Positions 29,931 to 41,178 are shown, counted from the stretch's first letter. The stretch: 64,000 nt of DNA from Skeletonema tropicum (GCA_037178625.1 CM074146.1:806001-870000), one strand, 5' to 3'. Notes: generated by a model from the sequence alone, not told the origin. Made by a program: numbers and translations.

Positions 29931-30312
29931 GTAGTCTGTGGAGAGAGTGAGAGTGAGCGCGTAAAGCTTGGTTTGTGGCAGAAACGAATAAAGATGTATA
30001 TTCTTATTCTGAATGCCTGTGATGCAATTCACTTCTGATCGTTTCTTGTTAGCCACATGAGTCATAAAAATGATATACATAGAATGAATAGCTGTAATGC
30101 ATTGCATCTTGCTGGGCTCATCTTAGCTCAGTCAATTACTGTGATCAAAGGAATACATTACATGGATGTGATGTGCACGATTCTGATCATTTAAAATTGC
30201 TGTATTCGTGTGTCAGCTCATCATCGTAGATTACGTTATCTGCATTACATAAAAGTCTAATGTAGCATTGAAGTATTATCTCAATTTGTTTATGATATTG
30301 ATATTGTGGGCA
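29931..30312. repeat. duplicated 3' flank, unit 2
   Basis: Direct, diverged copy of 28109-28543, flanking MYND copy 7 at its 3' side. No gene supported. Confidence 0.6.
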
Positions 30313-31140
30313 CTACGACTTCTTTTTGGCCTCAAACTCATCTTTTATGGCAACCCATTCGTCGCATTCATGCTTGTGCATTGCCCAATCAAATTCCTGG
30401 CATTCACGGGAGCAATAAGCTATACTTCGGCATCGGCTGCAATACATTGTTTTGCTGCGTTCCGTCGTGTTGTCAGGAAGATTGCACTCTGGGTTGTTAC
30501 AAATTCCCATTTTTGTGATTGTCTTCACTTCTTCATATTTCTCATTCAAACAGGAGCAGGGGATGCGGTGCCGGAAGAATTTGACAAGCGTGTGCATGTC
30601 GAGCGAAATTTCTTTCACTTTTGGCCAACAAATATTTGCTTGGGTCTTGTGCAACGTGACTGCGATGTATTGTTCCATGTACCTGGCAAAAGTAGCAGCC
30701 ATCCGAGCGCTATCAGAATTGCCTTTCAGAATATCTTGCGTTCCCATACACAAAAAGGCTGATATCGCCGATTCCGTCATGGCCGACTCATGCCACACGT
30801 CGGCATATTTATCCATCGTAGCATTTTTAGCCTCAACATGACTACTCACAATATGTGCGCTCTTATGAAAAGCTTCATGAAATGCTGATTTAAATGCTTC
30901 TGTGAATTCACAAATTGTTTCTTTTTCAAATGAGCCGAAGCCGTGGTTACATTGCATTTTGGTGTCGTGTCCCAAAAGATTTCCGCCACGGGACTGCAAT
31001 TGCCGTGTATGAGCTGTTATGAGGTGATCTGCCAGCGATTGCTCAGCAGTCATCGTCTGAATATTCGTCTCTTCCGCCTCCTGCCTAGCCTTGGCTTTGG
31101 CCGCCTTCCTCGCCCTCCCTTGGTTTCGTTTCCTTCCCAT
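30313..31140 (-). CDS. MYND zinc-finger protein, copy 7
   Basis: Intact, intronless, 275 aa from the ATG at 31140. The frame is open 15 codons further upstream (to 31185), but the family start MGRKRNQGRARK begins at 31140 and the extra part is the conserved leader (GACATGCACCAT) read through. KMQCNHGFGSFE replaces KCMHGFDP. Signature RIPCSCLNEKYEEVKTITKMG. Finger CNNPEC, CSRC, YCSREC, HKHEC with Trp (DWAMH). Tandem partner of copy 6. Confidence 0.87.
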   Translation of the reverse strand: MGRKRNQGRARKAAKAKARQEAEETNIQTMTAEQSLADHLITAHTRQLQSRGGNLLGHDTKMQCNHGFGSFEKETICEFTEAFKSAFHEAFHKSAHIVSSHVEAKNATMDKYADVWHESAMTESAISAFLCMGTQDILKGNSDSARMAATFARYMEQYIAVTLHKTQANICWPKVKEISLDMHTLVKFFRHRIPCSCLNEKYEEVKTITKMGICNNPECNLPDNTTERSKTMYCSRCRSIAYCSRECQEFDWAMHKHECDEWVAIKDEFEAKKKS

Positions 31141-31149
31141 GCTAACGAT

Positions 31150-31255
31150 GCGATGGTGCATGTCAAAAACTGAAAATGATGGCAAAATGCGTGCGCAAAA
31201 AATGAGAGGATTCCTAAAAGCCTAAGTAGGTAAGTCCATACAAGTATGTATCCAA
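31150..31255 (-). promoter_or_regulatory. shared upstream module of MYND copy 7
   Basis: Toward the gene: CATACTTGTATGGACTTACC (near 31242), a spacer, then TTTTTGACATGCACCATCGC about 10-15 bases before ATG. The CGAGAAA block seen in copies 3-5 is not kept. Confidence 0.5.
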
Positions 31256-32250
31256 ACCACATATTGGTACTGCTCGACAATATCTACCAGAAGAATTGTA
31301 CTCCTCTCTTCTGGGGCAATGGTTTGAACTTCTTATTGAACTGAAAAGATAGTACTCTGTTAATATGAGCAACGACGAGAGAGAGAGAGACCCTACCTTA
31401 GCCTTTGGCAGGAAAGCCTGTTCCTTCTTTGCCTTCACCTATATTATATGCCTACCTATGCCTATGGACTTTCCTCAAGCATGATCATGATGTCATTCCT
31501 TCTTTCCCTAGTGAGAGGATGATACTAGAGAGTCCACGTCACCAATATCAATACGTTCGACGAGTAGCTGGGATTCCTGTGAATCATATCACAGAACAGA
31601 TGCTCTCAAGTAAGCCTACTTACGGCTACGGAAACGATTCATCTCGTATTACGAAGTCTAGAGTGCTGAGGAAGCAGTTATCGTGAGTTGGAGTAAATCA
31701 TCTCTAGACTTGTCAGCTTTTCATTGCTGTCATAAAGGACCGTGATTGTCTCTCCAACTGCGCAACTTCCTCCACTCGTAATGTGTGTTCTAGGGTACTC
31801 ATCTCTTCATCGTCTTCCAGAGTTAGCGTGGCTTTGGCTGCATGAATACTGAGTAAGATAGTACAACTTTTACATATTTGTGACTCAGTGTTGGTGGTTG
31901 ATTCGAAGGATCACTCTTATCATCAATCTGTTCTTCGAAGAGCACTCAAGCGCCATTGCATGCAAAGTGCAGTGGGGTGTTTCTTAGTCTTGTACAACAT
32001 TATTCTAGGTGCGACCATTGTTGCGGTTTCCGCTAAATCACGTGACAATATCGTCGCCTCATCTTGTAACTTGGGTACTCCGGAAAGTAAGGACATATAC
32101 TCAGTCAAACAGAATAGGCTAGAGAGTGAATGGATATAAAAGTGCACGATTCTTCCAAAGCATTGAATGTTGCTCGATAAGTCAACAGAGAAGTGAAGTG
32201 CTGGAGAAATTGAATGCGTCTAATTTCATTAGAATGTCGGGTGCATTATC
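31256..32250. other. no supported gene
   Basis: Short plus-strand frames at 31405-31686 and 31888-32139 have no recognisable content. The end (about 32090-32200) shares GTGCACGATT and nearby words with the 3' flanks of copies 6 and 7, consistent with it being the 3' flank of copy 8. Confidence 0.4.
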
Positions 32251-33047
32251 TTAACATTGCTTCTTGGCCTCAAACGCAGTGATTGTGACAACGCATTCGT
32301 CGCAATATGGCCTGTGCCTGGACAAATCGGCTATTTGACATTCACGGGAACAGTAAGTAACAACTCGGCATCGACTACAGTAGAATGTTTTGCTGCGATC
32401 CAACTTCCTGGAAGGGACGGTACATTGGAGATTGTAGCAAAGGCCCATCTTTGTGACCCCCTTTACTTCTTTGTATTTCTCATCCAAGCAAGAGCATGCG
32501 ATGCGCCTGCAGAAGAATTTTACAAGCGTGTGTTCGTCGAGTGCGGACTGTTCCACTTTCGGCCAGTTGATCAGAGCTTGGGTCTTGTGCAAATCAACTT
32601 CTACCCATTGCTCCATGAATCTACCAATAATAGCACATTCACGGGCATGATTATATTTACCTTCCAGAATAGCATGCGCTCCCAGACCCGAAAAAAATGA
32701 TATCCCCATTTTCGCCTTGGCAGAATCGCTCCACACGCCAGGAAATTCCTTCATCGTAGCATATTGAGCCTCAATTAGACTACTTTTATACGATATGTTT
32801 CCCACTCTAAGAGTAGCTTCATGGGCTGCGTCTCTAAATGCCGTTCCGAAATCAACACTCATGTCGTCCATCATTTCGAAGCCATGCCTGCATTTTGTAT
32901 TAGCGAGCTGGACTGCATCCGCTGAATTTGCGCCGCCAGCGCTTGTTCATTAGTAGCCGCCTGATTGTTGCCTCTCTCTTCCACCGCCTGCTTGGCCTTG
33001 GCCTTCGCCGCCTTCCTCGCCTTGCCTTGGTCTCGCTTCCTCCCCAT
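32251..33047 (-). pseudogene. MYND zinc-finger protein, copy 8, frameshifted
   Basis: From the ATG at 33047 the frame encodes MGRKRDQGKARKAAKAKAK and a Gln/Ala linker, then runs to a stop in the 32880s. The conserved continuation (NTKCRHGFEMMDD and on to the finger) is in another frame, open from about 32915 to 32251. A single indel near 32915-32925 is implied. The finger is complete (CYNLQC, CSRC, YCSREC, HRPYC; Leu in place of Trp). There is no fitting GT-AG intron at the break. Confidence 0.7.
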
Positions 33048-33757
33048 GCTAATCTTTGCTCAGGATGCCATGGTGGGTCAAGAGCATGCATTCGGAGAGA
33101 CGAAAATGAAAAAAATGCGCTCTCACATCGAACATAGAGAGTAAGTACAGGTATGATGTAGTTAATGCCGCCACCATACCATACCTCTCCGGCCGACCTG
33201 ACGGACTCTGCCTGAATGAAGCAAAGAGTACTTATCACAGGGAGATCCATACATGACAAATGAAAAAATAAAAAAGCACAAGTAAGGACTTCAAGTGGTT
33301 TGGAATAGTGAGCCAGATAGATAAGACGGATTGATGCTGTCGCCAAAGCCAAAACCAAAGAAGAAGATCATCTTCTTTGTCTTGACTGACTGTGGAAGCT
33401 GTGGAAGCAATGAGGAAAATTCTCACTGTTCTCACCTCCCTAACGAGTCACGATGCCGTCCACACCATTTGTATTCGTAGACAAGACAACCATTCAAGTT
33501 TGTAAATCTGCAGATTGGAGGACTTTGTCTCCGTCGCGCATCAGCATCAGTTTCGACCCGCACCGATTCTAATTCTACAGCCACACAAGCAGCCCCGATG
33601 ATGCAGCCACTTGCTAGTCCCAATCATGTGTAGGTATGAGCGCAAATGATCTCTCCCACGCCCAACACTAACCTTCAAAGACTTTTATGGAAGGGTTCCT
33701 ATGTATGATGGGGGCGGATGCTACAGGTGGGATATTCAGAGAATGAGAGGAGCTAAG
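33048..33757. other. no supported gene; degenerate MYND upstream sequence
   Basis: CATACCTGTACTTACTCTC (minus strand, near 33155) is the family upstream block of MYND copy 8. The remainder has short frames only (32900-33358 minus is the shifted N-terminus of copy 8 plus its leader). Confidence 0.4.
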
Positions 33758-33847
33758 TCGTTCGTTCTGTCGTTCTGTCGTTCTGTCGTTCTGTCGGTCG
33801 TTCTGTCGTTCTGTCGTTCTGTCGTTCTGTCGTTCTGTCGTTCTGTC
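33758..33847 (+). repeat. microsatellite, unit TCGTTCTG
   Basis: About ten near-perfect copies of an 8-base unit (TCGTTCTG) in a row, with one GGTCG variant in the middle. Length is likely to be polymorphic. Confidence 0.9.
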
Positions 33848-33883
33848 CGGGCCCTTTGGCGTGTCCTTTGGCCTTCACGGGCA

Positions 33884-34165
33884 TTTTCGATCGACTCTTT
33901 CTTTGATTGGCTTGATTTGACCCCTTGCCCCCCCCCGTTTTTAGAGTTTTCGATTGACTCTTTCTTTGATTGCCTTAGATTTGAATGTTCAGGGGGGGAC
34001 ACCCCCCCTTGCCCCCCCCGTGTTTAGAATTTTCGATTGACTCTTTCTTTGATTGGCTTAGATTTGATTTTTCAGGGGGGACACCCCCCCTTGCCCCCCG
34101 TGTTTAGAATTTTCGATTGACTCTTTCTTTGATTGGCTTAGATTTGATTGTTCAGGGGGGGACAC
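33884..34165. repeat. four tandem repeats with G-run/C-run hairpins
   Basis: Four units of about 60-83 bp begin at about 33884, 33945, 34028 and 34110, each with TTTCGATTGACTCTTTCTTT (first unit TCGATCGACT) and GATTGGCTT, followed in the later units by a run of six or seven G, GACA, and a run of C. The G and C runs can pair as hairpins or form G-quadruplexes. Confidence 0.85.
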
Positions 34166-34337
34166 ACGGAAGAGGCAAATGGACCTACTCTTCAAGATTT
34201 GATCAATCCCCGACCATGGTGGGCACATGTTATGTAATTAATGCAATCTAAACAGCAAAGAAAATCTCTTTATTCGCCTCTTATCTGCTAGCTTCGTAAC
34301 ACGATCCCCCCCTACGAACAACAACATTACTGACATC

Positions 34338-34958
34338 TCAACCCCCCGCTTTCTCCTCCCCTGCATTGCAACTAAGGTATGGGTTGTGTGACAAACACTC
34401 TTTCAACACAGGCACTGTCGCATAAGTGCGAACAGGAAACTTGGTATTGTCATGCACAACAGCAATACGAAGAAGCCTCTCCTCAGCTCCTTGAGAATTG
34501 TATTTTTTCAATCTCAGCAGCTCCGCATCATTTTCAAAATCTGGAAAAAATACTGAAATTTCTGCGCCCAAAATCTTAGACATGCAATCAAAGTCTAACT
34601 CCTCTGCAATCCTTTCGTTATTCTCCAGCTTCTCCACATATTCAATAAAACTCATTGTGCCACCATGTTTCCCAACCCTAAATAATGAAGAACGTTCCAA
34701 ATCCACAGCATTCTCCTTCTCATAATTAATTAATAATCCCTTCAACTCTTCTATTGACATGTACGAACCGTACAACGCCAAATGATTCGATACAGCATTC
34801 AAAAATCCGTCTTGCCCGTAATTGATCCATAAAACCTCATGCCCATGCTCGAACAGGGTCCGCAAGAACGGAACAGGAAGAGAAATTTTCTCCGAATTAT
34901 CAACGAATTGCCTCCTCTCTTTCGTCACAACACCAGTTACAGAACTCATCCTTTTCAA
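34338..34958 (-). CDS. OTU-like protein (tentative)
   Basis: An intronless 206-aa frame. The arrangement GQDGFLNAVSNHLALYG, followed by MSIEELKGLLINYEKEN and later FDCMSKILGAEISVFFPDF and IAVVHDN, recalls the OTU cysteine-protease fold (a DGxC-F-AV helix, then a -MS..ELR- helix, then a -IA..L...I.VF- strand). The catalytic Cys of DGxC is not at the expected place and the motif is two residues short, so if the resemblance is real the protein is probably inactive as a protease. It is divergent from the ankyrin gene at 35567 with about 600 bp between. Function otherwise unknown. Confidence 0.5.
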   Translation of the reverse strand: MKRMSSVTGVVTKERRQFVDNSEKISLPVPFLRTLFEHGHEVLWINYGQDGFLNAVSNHLALYGSYMSIEELKGLLINYEKENAVDLERSSLFRVGKHGGTMSFIEYVEKLENNERIAEELDFDCMSKILGAEISVFFPDFENDAELLRLKKYNSQGAEERLLRIAVVHDNTKFPVRTYATVPVLKECLSHNPYLSCNAGEEKAGG

Positions 34959-35566
34959 GCTTACTAATATTTCGTCACATCACTATCTACTAGGATAGTA
35001 TTGCAAGTTTCATATATACCTTAGGGAAGCTGCCTCACTCTTTCAATGACGAATCTGATATCACAACAAACACCCATCAAGATTCGGGGAAGAAGGAAGG
35101 AGACCCAAAAAACGAAATAAAATCAATTTTCAATTCGTACTATTTGAATACTGCTATGTATATAAGTAGACACAATCAATATCGTAGTAGATAGCCGGTG
35201 CCTCCTCTCTTATTTAGAAAACCCGCGCAGCGGCTAGACGAGCGTCAGCGAGGCTAGTATTCAGAGAATGATCACAATGGATCACATTTTACGATATTCA
35301 GATTCACGAGAAACGAGAAGTATCTATTCTGTCGTGCTCAATCCCATCCTCATTCAGCATCAGTCTTCGGGTTCTTGATTGCATTTGTGGGAGCTCTTTC
35401 AACCAAATCGTTCAAGCTGAAGGCAACACTCCTAATAAATAGTTCACTCAAATAACATTCAATTACATCGATGACGCTAATTACTTAACGTTAGCACTGT
35501 TTAAACAAGCTACTATATATAATACGGAATACCTCAGCTCTAGACTAGAGACGTTATTACATTCAC
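34959..35566. other. divergent promoter region
   Basis: Separates the minus-strand gene at 34958 and the plus-strand ankyrin gene at 35567. TATATATAATACGG at 35512 lies about 50 bases before the ankyrin ATG and could serve as a TATA-type element; CATATATACC near 35010 could do so for the minus-strand gene. Confidence 0.35.
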
Positions 35567-38500
35567 ATGAGAGCATCTTCATCAGTCTACTCTTACAAAG
35601 GCGAACAGCTCCGGAACAGTCCGAAATCATGGCAAAAGAATGGGGATGAAAGGATTCTGTTCGGGCATTGGGTGTTGAGTGGAGACCAAACAGGAAGTGT
35701 ATTAGAAAGTGGAGATCCAGGAGGAAGTATCGCTGTTCGATATGTTATTCGAAATAATAAGGAAAAGACTCAAGTCTGGGCTAGTCCAAATGCAGATATT
35801 GATTTGAACTCCAAACCAATCAGTGAGTGGTATGGGAATCCTACCTCCGACAAGGCAGATATCCTATGCAGAAACGGCCATACCATTCAAGTAAGACTCG
35901 ACAATCAGGACAATCCTGGATCTGAAGACCAGTCTTTGCATGTCATTTTGAATGGGAGAGATCTCGATAGTGAACCGGATGATCATAACACTAACACGCC
36001 GCTTCATTGGGCTTGCGCTAATGGTCGGATTGATGCGATCAAGCTCTTAATTGATAACGGGGCAAAAGTCGACGACAAAGATTATTATGGAGGCACGCCA
36101 CTCCATCTTGCTTGCTGGAAGGGACATGTTGATGTGGCCAAGCTTCTCATTGAAAATGGAGCAGATGTCAATGCCAAGAATAATGATGGGGCTTACTTAA
36201 CCTTGTTTACGCCGCTCCATTTTGCTTGCCTTGTGAGACATGTTGATGTGGCCAAGCTTCTCATTGAAAATGGAGCAGACGTCAATGCTAGGAATAATGG
36301 CGGAGATACGCCGCTCCAATTTGCTTGCGGTGGTGGATATGTTGATGTGGCAGAGCTTCTAATTGAAAACGGAGCAGACGTCAATGCCGAGGATAATGAT
36401 GGAAGCAGGCCGCTCAGTCTCAGTTATGCTTGCGATCCTGGATATGTTGATGTGGCCAAGCTTCTCATTGAAAAGGGAGCAGACGTCAATGCCGAGAATA
36501 ATGGTGGGTATACGCCGCTCCATTTTGCTTGCGATGAGGGACATGTTGATGCGGCCAAGCTTCTCATTGAAATGGGAGCAGATGTCAATGCCAAGAATAA
36601 TGATGGAGATACGCCGCTCCATGAAGCTTGTGGTGCGGGACAAGTTAAATATGGCCAAGCTTCTCATTGAAAACGGAGCAAACGTTAATGCCAAGGATAA
36701 TGATGGAAATACGCCGCTCGAATTTGCTTGCGATCATGGACATGTTGATGTGGCCAAGCTTCTCATTGAACACGGAGCAGACGTCACTGCCCAGAATAAT
36801 GACGGGCTTCCGCCACTCCATTATGCTTACATTGGAGGAAATGTTGATGTGGCCAAGCTTCTCATTGAAAACGGAGCAGACGTCAATGCCAGGCATAATG
36901 ACGGGTTTCCGCCACTCCATCTCGCTTGCCTTGTGGGACATGTTGATATGGCCAAGCTTTTCATTGAAAAGGGAGCAGATGTCACTGCCAAGGATAATGA
37001 TGGAGATACGCCGCTCCATGAAGCTTGCAGTGGGGGACATGTTGATGTGGCCAAGCTTCTCATTGAACACGGAGCAGACGTCAATGTCAACGATGATGAT
37101 GGGGTTACGCCGCTCCATGAAGCTTGCGATGAGGGACATGTTGATGTTGCCGAGCTTCTCTTTGAACACAGAGCAGATGTCAATGCCGAGGATAATGATG
37201 GAGATACGCCGCTCAGTTATGCTTGCGATTATGGACATGTTGATGTGGCCAAGCTTCTCATTGAAATGGGAGCAGATGTCAATGCCAAGAATAATGGTGG
37301 GTATACGCCGCTCCATTTTGCTTGCGGTGGTGGACATGTTGATGTGGCCGAGCTTCTCTTTGAACACGGAGCACATGTCAATGCCAAGAATAATGACGGG
37401 TATACGCCACTCCATCTCGCTTGCGATTATGGACATGTTGATGCGGCCAAGCTTGTCATTGAAATGGGAGCAGATGTCAATGCCAAGGATAATGATGGAG
37501 ATACGCCGCTCTGTTATGCTTGCAATAAGGGACATGTTGATGTTGCCGAGCTTCTCTTTGAACACAGAGCAGATGTCAATGCCAAGGATAATGGTGGAGG
37601 TTCGCCGCTCCATTTTGCTTGCGGTGGTGGACATGTTGATGCGGCCAAGCTTCTCATTGAAAATGGAGCACATGTCAATGCCAAGAATAATGATGGAGAT
37701 ACGCCGCTCCATTGGGCTTGCGGTGGTGGTCATGTTGATGCGGCCAAGCTTCTCATTGAAATGGGAGCAGATGTCAATGCCAAGGATAATGATGGAGATA
37801 CGCCGCTCTGTTATGCTTGCAATAAGGGACATGTTGATGTTGCCGAGCTTCTCTTTGAACACAGAGCAGATGTCAATGCCAAGGATAATGGTGGAGGTTC
37901 GCCGCTCCATTTTGCTTGCGGTGGTGGACATGTTGATGCGGCCAAGCTTCTCATTGAAAATGGAGCACATGTCAATGCCAAGAATAATGATGGAGATACG
38001 CCGCTCCATTGGGCTTGCGGTGGTGGTCATGTTGATGCGGCCAAGCTTCTCATTGAAAAGGGAGCAGATGTCAATGCCGAGGATAATGATGGAGATACGC
38101 CGCTCCGTTATGCTTGCGATCATGGACATGTTGATGTGGCCAAGCTTCTCATTGAAAAGGGAGCAGACGTCAATGCCGAGGATAATGGTGGGTATACGCC
38201 GCTCCGTTATGCTTGCCTTAGGGGACATGTTGATGTGGCCAATCTTCTCATTGAAAAGGGAGCACATGTCAATGCCAAGAATAATGGTGGGTATACGCCG
38301 CTCCATTTTGCTTGCGGAGGTGGACATGTTGATGTGGCTGAGCTTCTCTTTGAAATGGGAGCATATGTCAATGCCAAGAGTAATGATGGAGATACGCCGC
38401 TCCATGAAGCTTGCGGTCGTGGACATGTTGATGTGGCCAAGCTTCTCATTGAAAAGGGAGCAGATGTCAATGCCAATGCCAAGAATAATCATGGAGGCAC

Positions 38501-39182
38501 GCCGCTCCATGAAGCTTGCGGTGGTGGACATGTTGATGTGGCCGAGCTTCTAATTGAAAATGGAGCAGACGTCAATGCCGAGGATTATGATGGAAAGAGG
38601 CCGCTCAGTTATGCTTGCGATCATGGACATGTTGATGTGGCCAAGCTTCTCATTGAACACGGAGCAGATGTCAATGCCGAGAATAATTATGGAAGCATGC
38701 CGCTCAGTTATGCTTGCGGTCGTGGACATGTTGATGTGGCCAAGCTTCTCATTGAAAAGGGAGCAGACGTCAATGCCAAGAATAATGGTGGGTATACGCC
38801 GCTCCATTTTGCTTGCGATTATGGACATGTTGATGCGGCCAAGCTTGTCATTGAAATGGGAGCAGATGTCAATGCCGAGGATAATGATGTGATTACGCCG
38901 CTCCATTTTGCTTGCGGTGGTGGACATGTTGATGTGGCCAAGCTTCTCATTGAACACGGAGCACATGTCAATGCCAAGGATAATGGTGGAGGTTCGCCGC
39001 TCCATTTTGCTTGCGGTGGTGGACATGTTGATGTGGCCAAGCTTCTCATTGAACACGGAGCAGACGTCAATGTCAAGGATAATGATGGAGATACGCCGCT
39101 CCGTAGGGCCATGGCGGGAGGCAAAGAAGAAATGGTCAATTTTTTGGATAAAGAGGAGGTGAAAGTGTTAGGGCTTGATTGA
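35567..39182 (+). CDS. 32-repeat ankyrin protein gene with +1 frameshift
   Basis: An about 1200-codon intronless gene. Residues 1-140 form an N-terminal region of unknown family (MRASSSVYSYKGEQ...). From about residue 140 there are 32 ankyrin repeats of 33 aa, consensus DGDTPLHFACGGGHVDVAKL then LIEKGADVNAKNN. The frame breaks near 36645: the expected GGACATGTTGATGTGGCC is one base longer (GGACAAGTTAAATATGGCC), so the first frame ends at 36670 (367 aa) and the rest is open in the +1-shifted frame to 39182. It may be a true lesion, an assembly error or a programmed shift; I see no slippery site. The repeats are almost identical in DNA, so copy-number change is expected. Ankyrin repeats bind proteins; the target is unknown. 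Confidence 0.8.
37504..38097 (+). repeat. 297-bp block duplicated in tandem inside the ankyrin array
   Basis: A three-repeat block (TPLCYACNKG, SPLHFACGGG, TPLHWACGGG types) is present twice in a row, offset exactly 297 bp (CGCCGCTCTG at 37504 and 37801), with no differences seen until the last repeat of the second copy. A recent in-frame duplication. Confidence 0.88.
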
Positions 39183-39694
39183 AAGCACGGACGGGACTGA
39201 TAGGGCCGTGAAAGAAGGGACAACAGCAATCGCGAAAGAAGGAGCAAAAGAAATCTAAGGGATGAGTTGGAAGTCTTGGGGGGTATCGTATTGTTCCATG
39301 CTTTGTTTGAAATAAAAAGATATATAGCGCCTTCATTCATCTGAACTTTGACGTCCTTGTTGATAGATCATGCTATTATGTTACATTGAGAAGATCAATC
39401 AAAGACACAATATAGTCTAATCAGATTCAACCATGGGCTACTTGCCTAGCTAGCCTTGGCATACTTTCCACTTAGTTTTTACGCGAGGTATGGCGCAACG
39501 ATCATCTTAACTAACGCCAATCCCGCAGAGCTTAGGACACATGCAATAAAGATAAAGCAGAAATAATATGACTGAAAAATAATGAATGATAACTTTTAGC
39601 GGAAATGCCATTGAGTGTGGGAAGTCTCGTCAGGGTTGCCAGGTCGAAGTTTGCCTGTTCTCCGAAAAAGAGTATGAGAGATCGGCCTCGATGT
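39183..39694. other. convergent intergenic region
   Basis: Lies between the end of the ankyrin gene and the end of MYND copy 9. GAAATAAAAAGATATAT at 39308 could serve as the polyadenylation signal for the former. No gene seen. Confidence 0.4.
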
Positions 39695-40510
39695 TTACAA
39701 TGCATTCTGCTGCCTGGCATCAAACTCGGCCTTATCTCCGGCATCATTCAAACAATCAGGTTTGTGCCTGGACCAATCATTTTTCTGGCATGCCCGAGAG
39801 CAATAGGTAATATTTCGGCATCCATCACAGTACATTGTTTTGCTGTATTCCACTCGTCCATCTGGGAATTTGCACTGTGGGTTGAAGCACACACCCATCT
39901 TTGAAATGGACTTCACTTCTTCGTATTTCTTATCCAAGCACGAGCAGGGAATACGATTCCGAAAGAATGTTACAAGAGTGTGCTGATCGGCGTCTTGCGT
40001 TTCGAGTAATTTGTTAGTACGAAATAGAGCTTGAGTTCTTTTCAACACTACTGCAATATATTGCTCAAAATATCTGACAAAAACAGCATCCCCCCGAGCA
40101 TAATTATATTCACCAGCCAGAATAGCTTGTGTCCCCATACACAATAAGTACGATACCGCCATTTCCAACTTGGTAGGATCGTTCCACACGTCGGCATATC
40201 CAATCATCGTAAGATCTTCAGCTTGCAAGAGTCTATGGCCAATTGGATAATCTCTATTATCTTCTTCACGAAATGCTTTACTGAATGCGGTCGCGAAGGT
40301 GATACCAATACCATCACCAAAATAAAGATCGAAGCCATGTTTGCATTTTGTGTAACTCTTCCATCGCTGAATTTGTGCTGTTAGGGATAAGTCTCGTCCA
40401 ATGGTAGTGGTCTCCTGATTATCTCTCTCTTCCGCCTCCAGCTTGGCCTTGGCCTTGGCCTTGGCTTTGGCCGCCTTCCTGCCCTTCCCTTGATTACGTT
40501 TCCTCCCCAT
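39695..40510 (-). CDS. MYND zinc-finger protein, copy 9
   Basis: Intact, intronless, 271 aa. N-terminus MGRKRNQGKGRKAAKAKAKA has an additional AK pair. KCKHGFDLYFGD near residue 58, signature RIPCSCLDKKYEEVKSISKMG, and finger CFNPQC, CDGC, YCSRAC, HKPDC with Trp (DWSRH). The C-terminus (FDARQQNAL) resembles that of the broken copy 2 (FGARQQNAL), so these two are close relatives although 22 kb apart. It is the last family member in the window. Confidence 0.87.
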   Translation of the reverse strand: MGRKRNQGKGRKAAKAKAKAKAKLEAEERDNQETTTIGRDLSLTAQIQRWKSYTKCKHGFDLYFGDGIGITFATAFSKAFREEDNRDYPIGHRLLQAEDLTMIGYADVWNDPTKLEMAVSYLLCMGTQAILAGEYNYARGDAVFVRYFEQYIAVVLKRTQALFRTNKLLETQDADQHTLVTFFRNRIPCSCLDKKYEEVKSISKMGVCFNPQCKFPDGRVEYSKTMYCDGCRNITYCSRACQKNDWSRHKPDCLNDAGDKAEFDARQQNAL

Positions 40511-41178
40511 GATGAGTCGGTATTATGTTGAGCAATCAAAAGAAAGTGAAGGAGGAGGGAGGAAGCAAGGATCGAGATTCGAGATTAAGAGGCTGTTTTC
40601 TCGTAGGAGTCATAACATAAGTACCTCTAGGTAGGAGGAGTCCCATACAGGTATGTGACTGAGGTCCGAGTCGCTCCTCGCTCGGTGCAGTAGGAACAAA
40701 ATAGTATCCAAACCTGACCGACGGATCTCAAGTACAGAGTAGAGAGTTGCAGTATAGTTATTTCATCGACAAATTCACAAATGAGAGCTAAAGGCAGGTT
40801 GGCATTAGCATGAGTAACACAGGGGGTGGGGGTTGAATGATCTGTACTCCTAGTCATCTCCCCAATCCCAATAAATTTGGTCACGACTGGACGCTGCTTG
40901 ACTCTTCCCCCTCGACATTCAGCATACAAGCATGGACATTTCATACACCATAATTTTAATCCCATCTTTTTAGTTGCGGCGCAGCAAGAGCTTGATGATA
41001 AGTAAGACAGAAGTAGATACATACATATTATCTTCACTTTGTACATAGGTAGTTGAACTTTGTGTTGGTGCGAAGACAGAATGGAGTACCGCACAAGCTC
41101 ATTCCACGACCACTTCTTCAACATAAATAAACATCATGCTTCATGTAGCATGCTGAATAGCAAGAAACAGGCAGGACC
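40511..41178. other. upstream region of MYND copy 9
   Basis: The block CATACCTGTATGGGACTCC (minus strand, near 40655) and TACGAGAAAAC (near 40600) match the family upstream module, but the GACATGCACCATG leader is not kept. A 165-codon minus-strand frame (40627-41124) overlaps this and has no recognisable content. Confidence 0.5.

Noticed and set aside
36645..38531. 628-codon open frame on the minus strand and a 628-codon frame on the plus strand overlapping the ankyrin gene
   Set aside because: Both are shadows of the 99-bp repeat: a frame open in one repeat is open in all. The residues are repetitive translations (ITERRISIIILG, MPRIMMEIRRS) and the ankyrin frame is the recognisable one.
35990..39150. 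CRISPR-like array
   Set aside because: The 99-bp periodicity is coding (33-aa ankyrin repeats) with no unique spacers of constant length, and the genome is eukaryotic.
40627..41124. 165-codon minus-strand frame upstream of MYND copy 9
   Set aside because: It overlaps the conserved upstream module of the MYND gene, has no recognisable content and no homologue among other copies' upstream regions.
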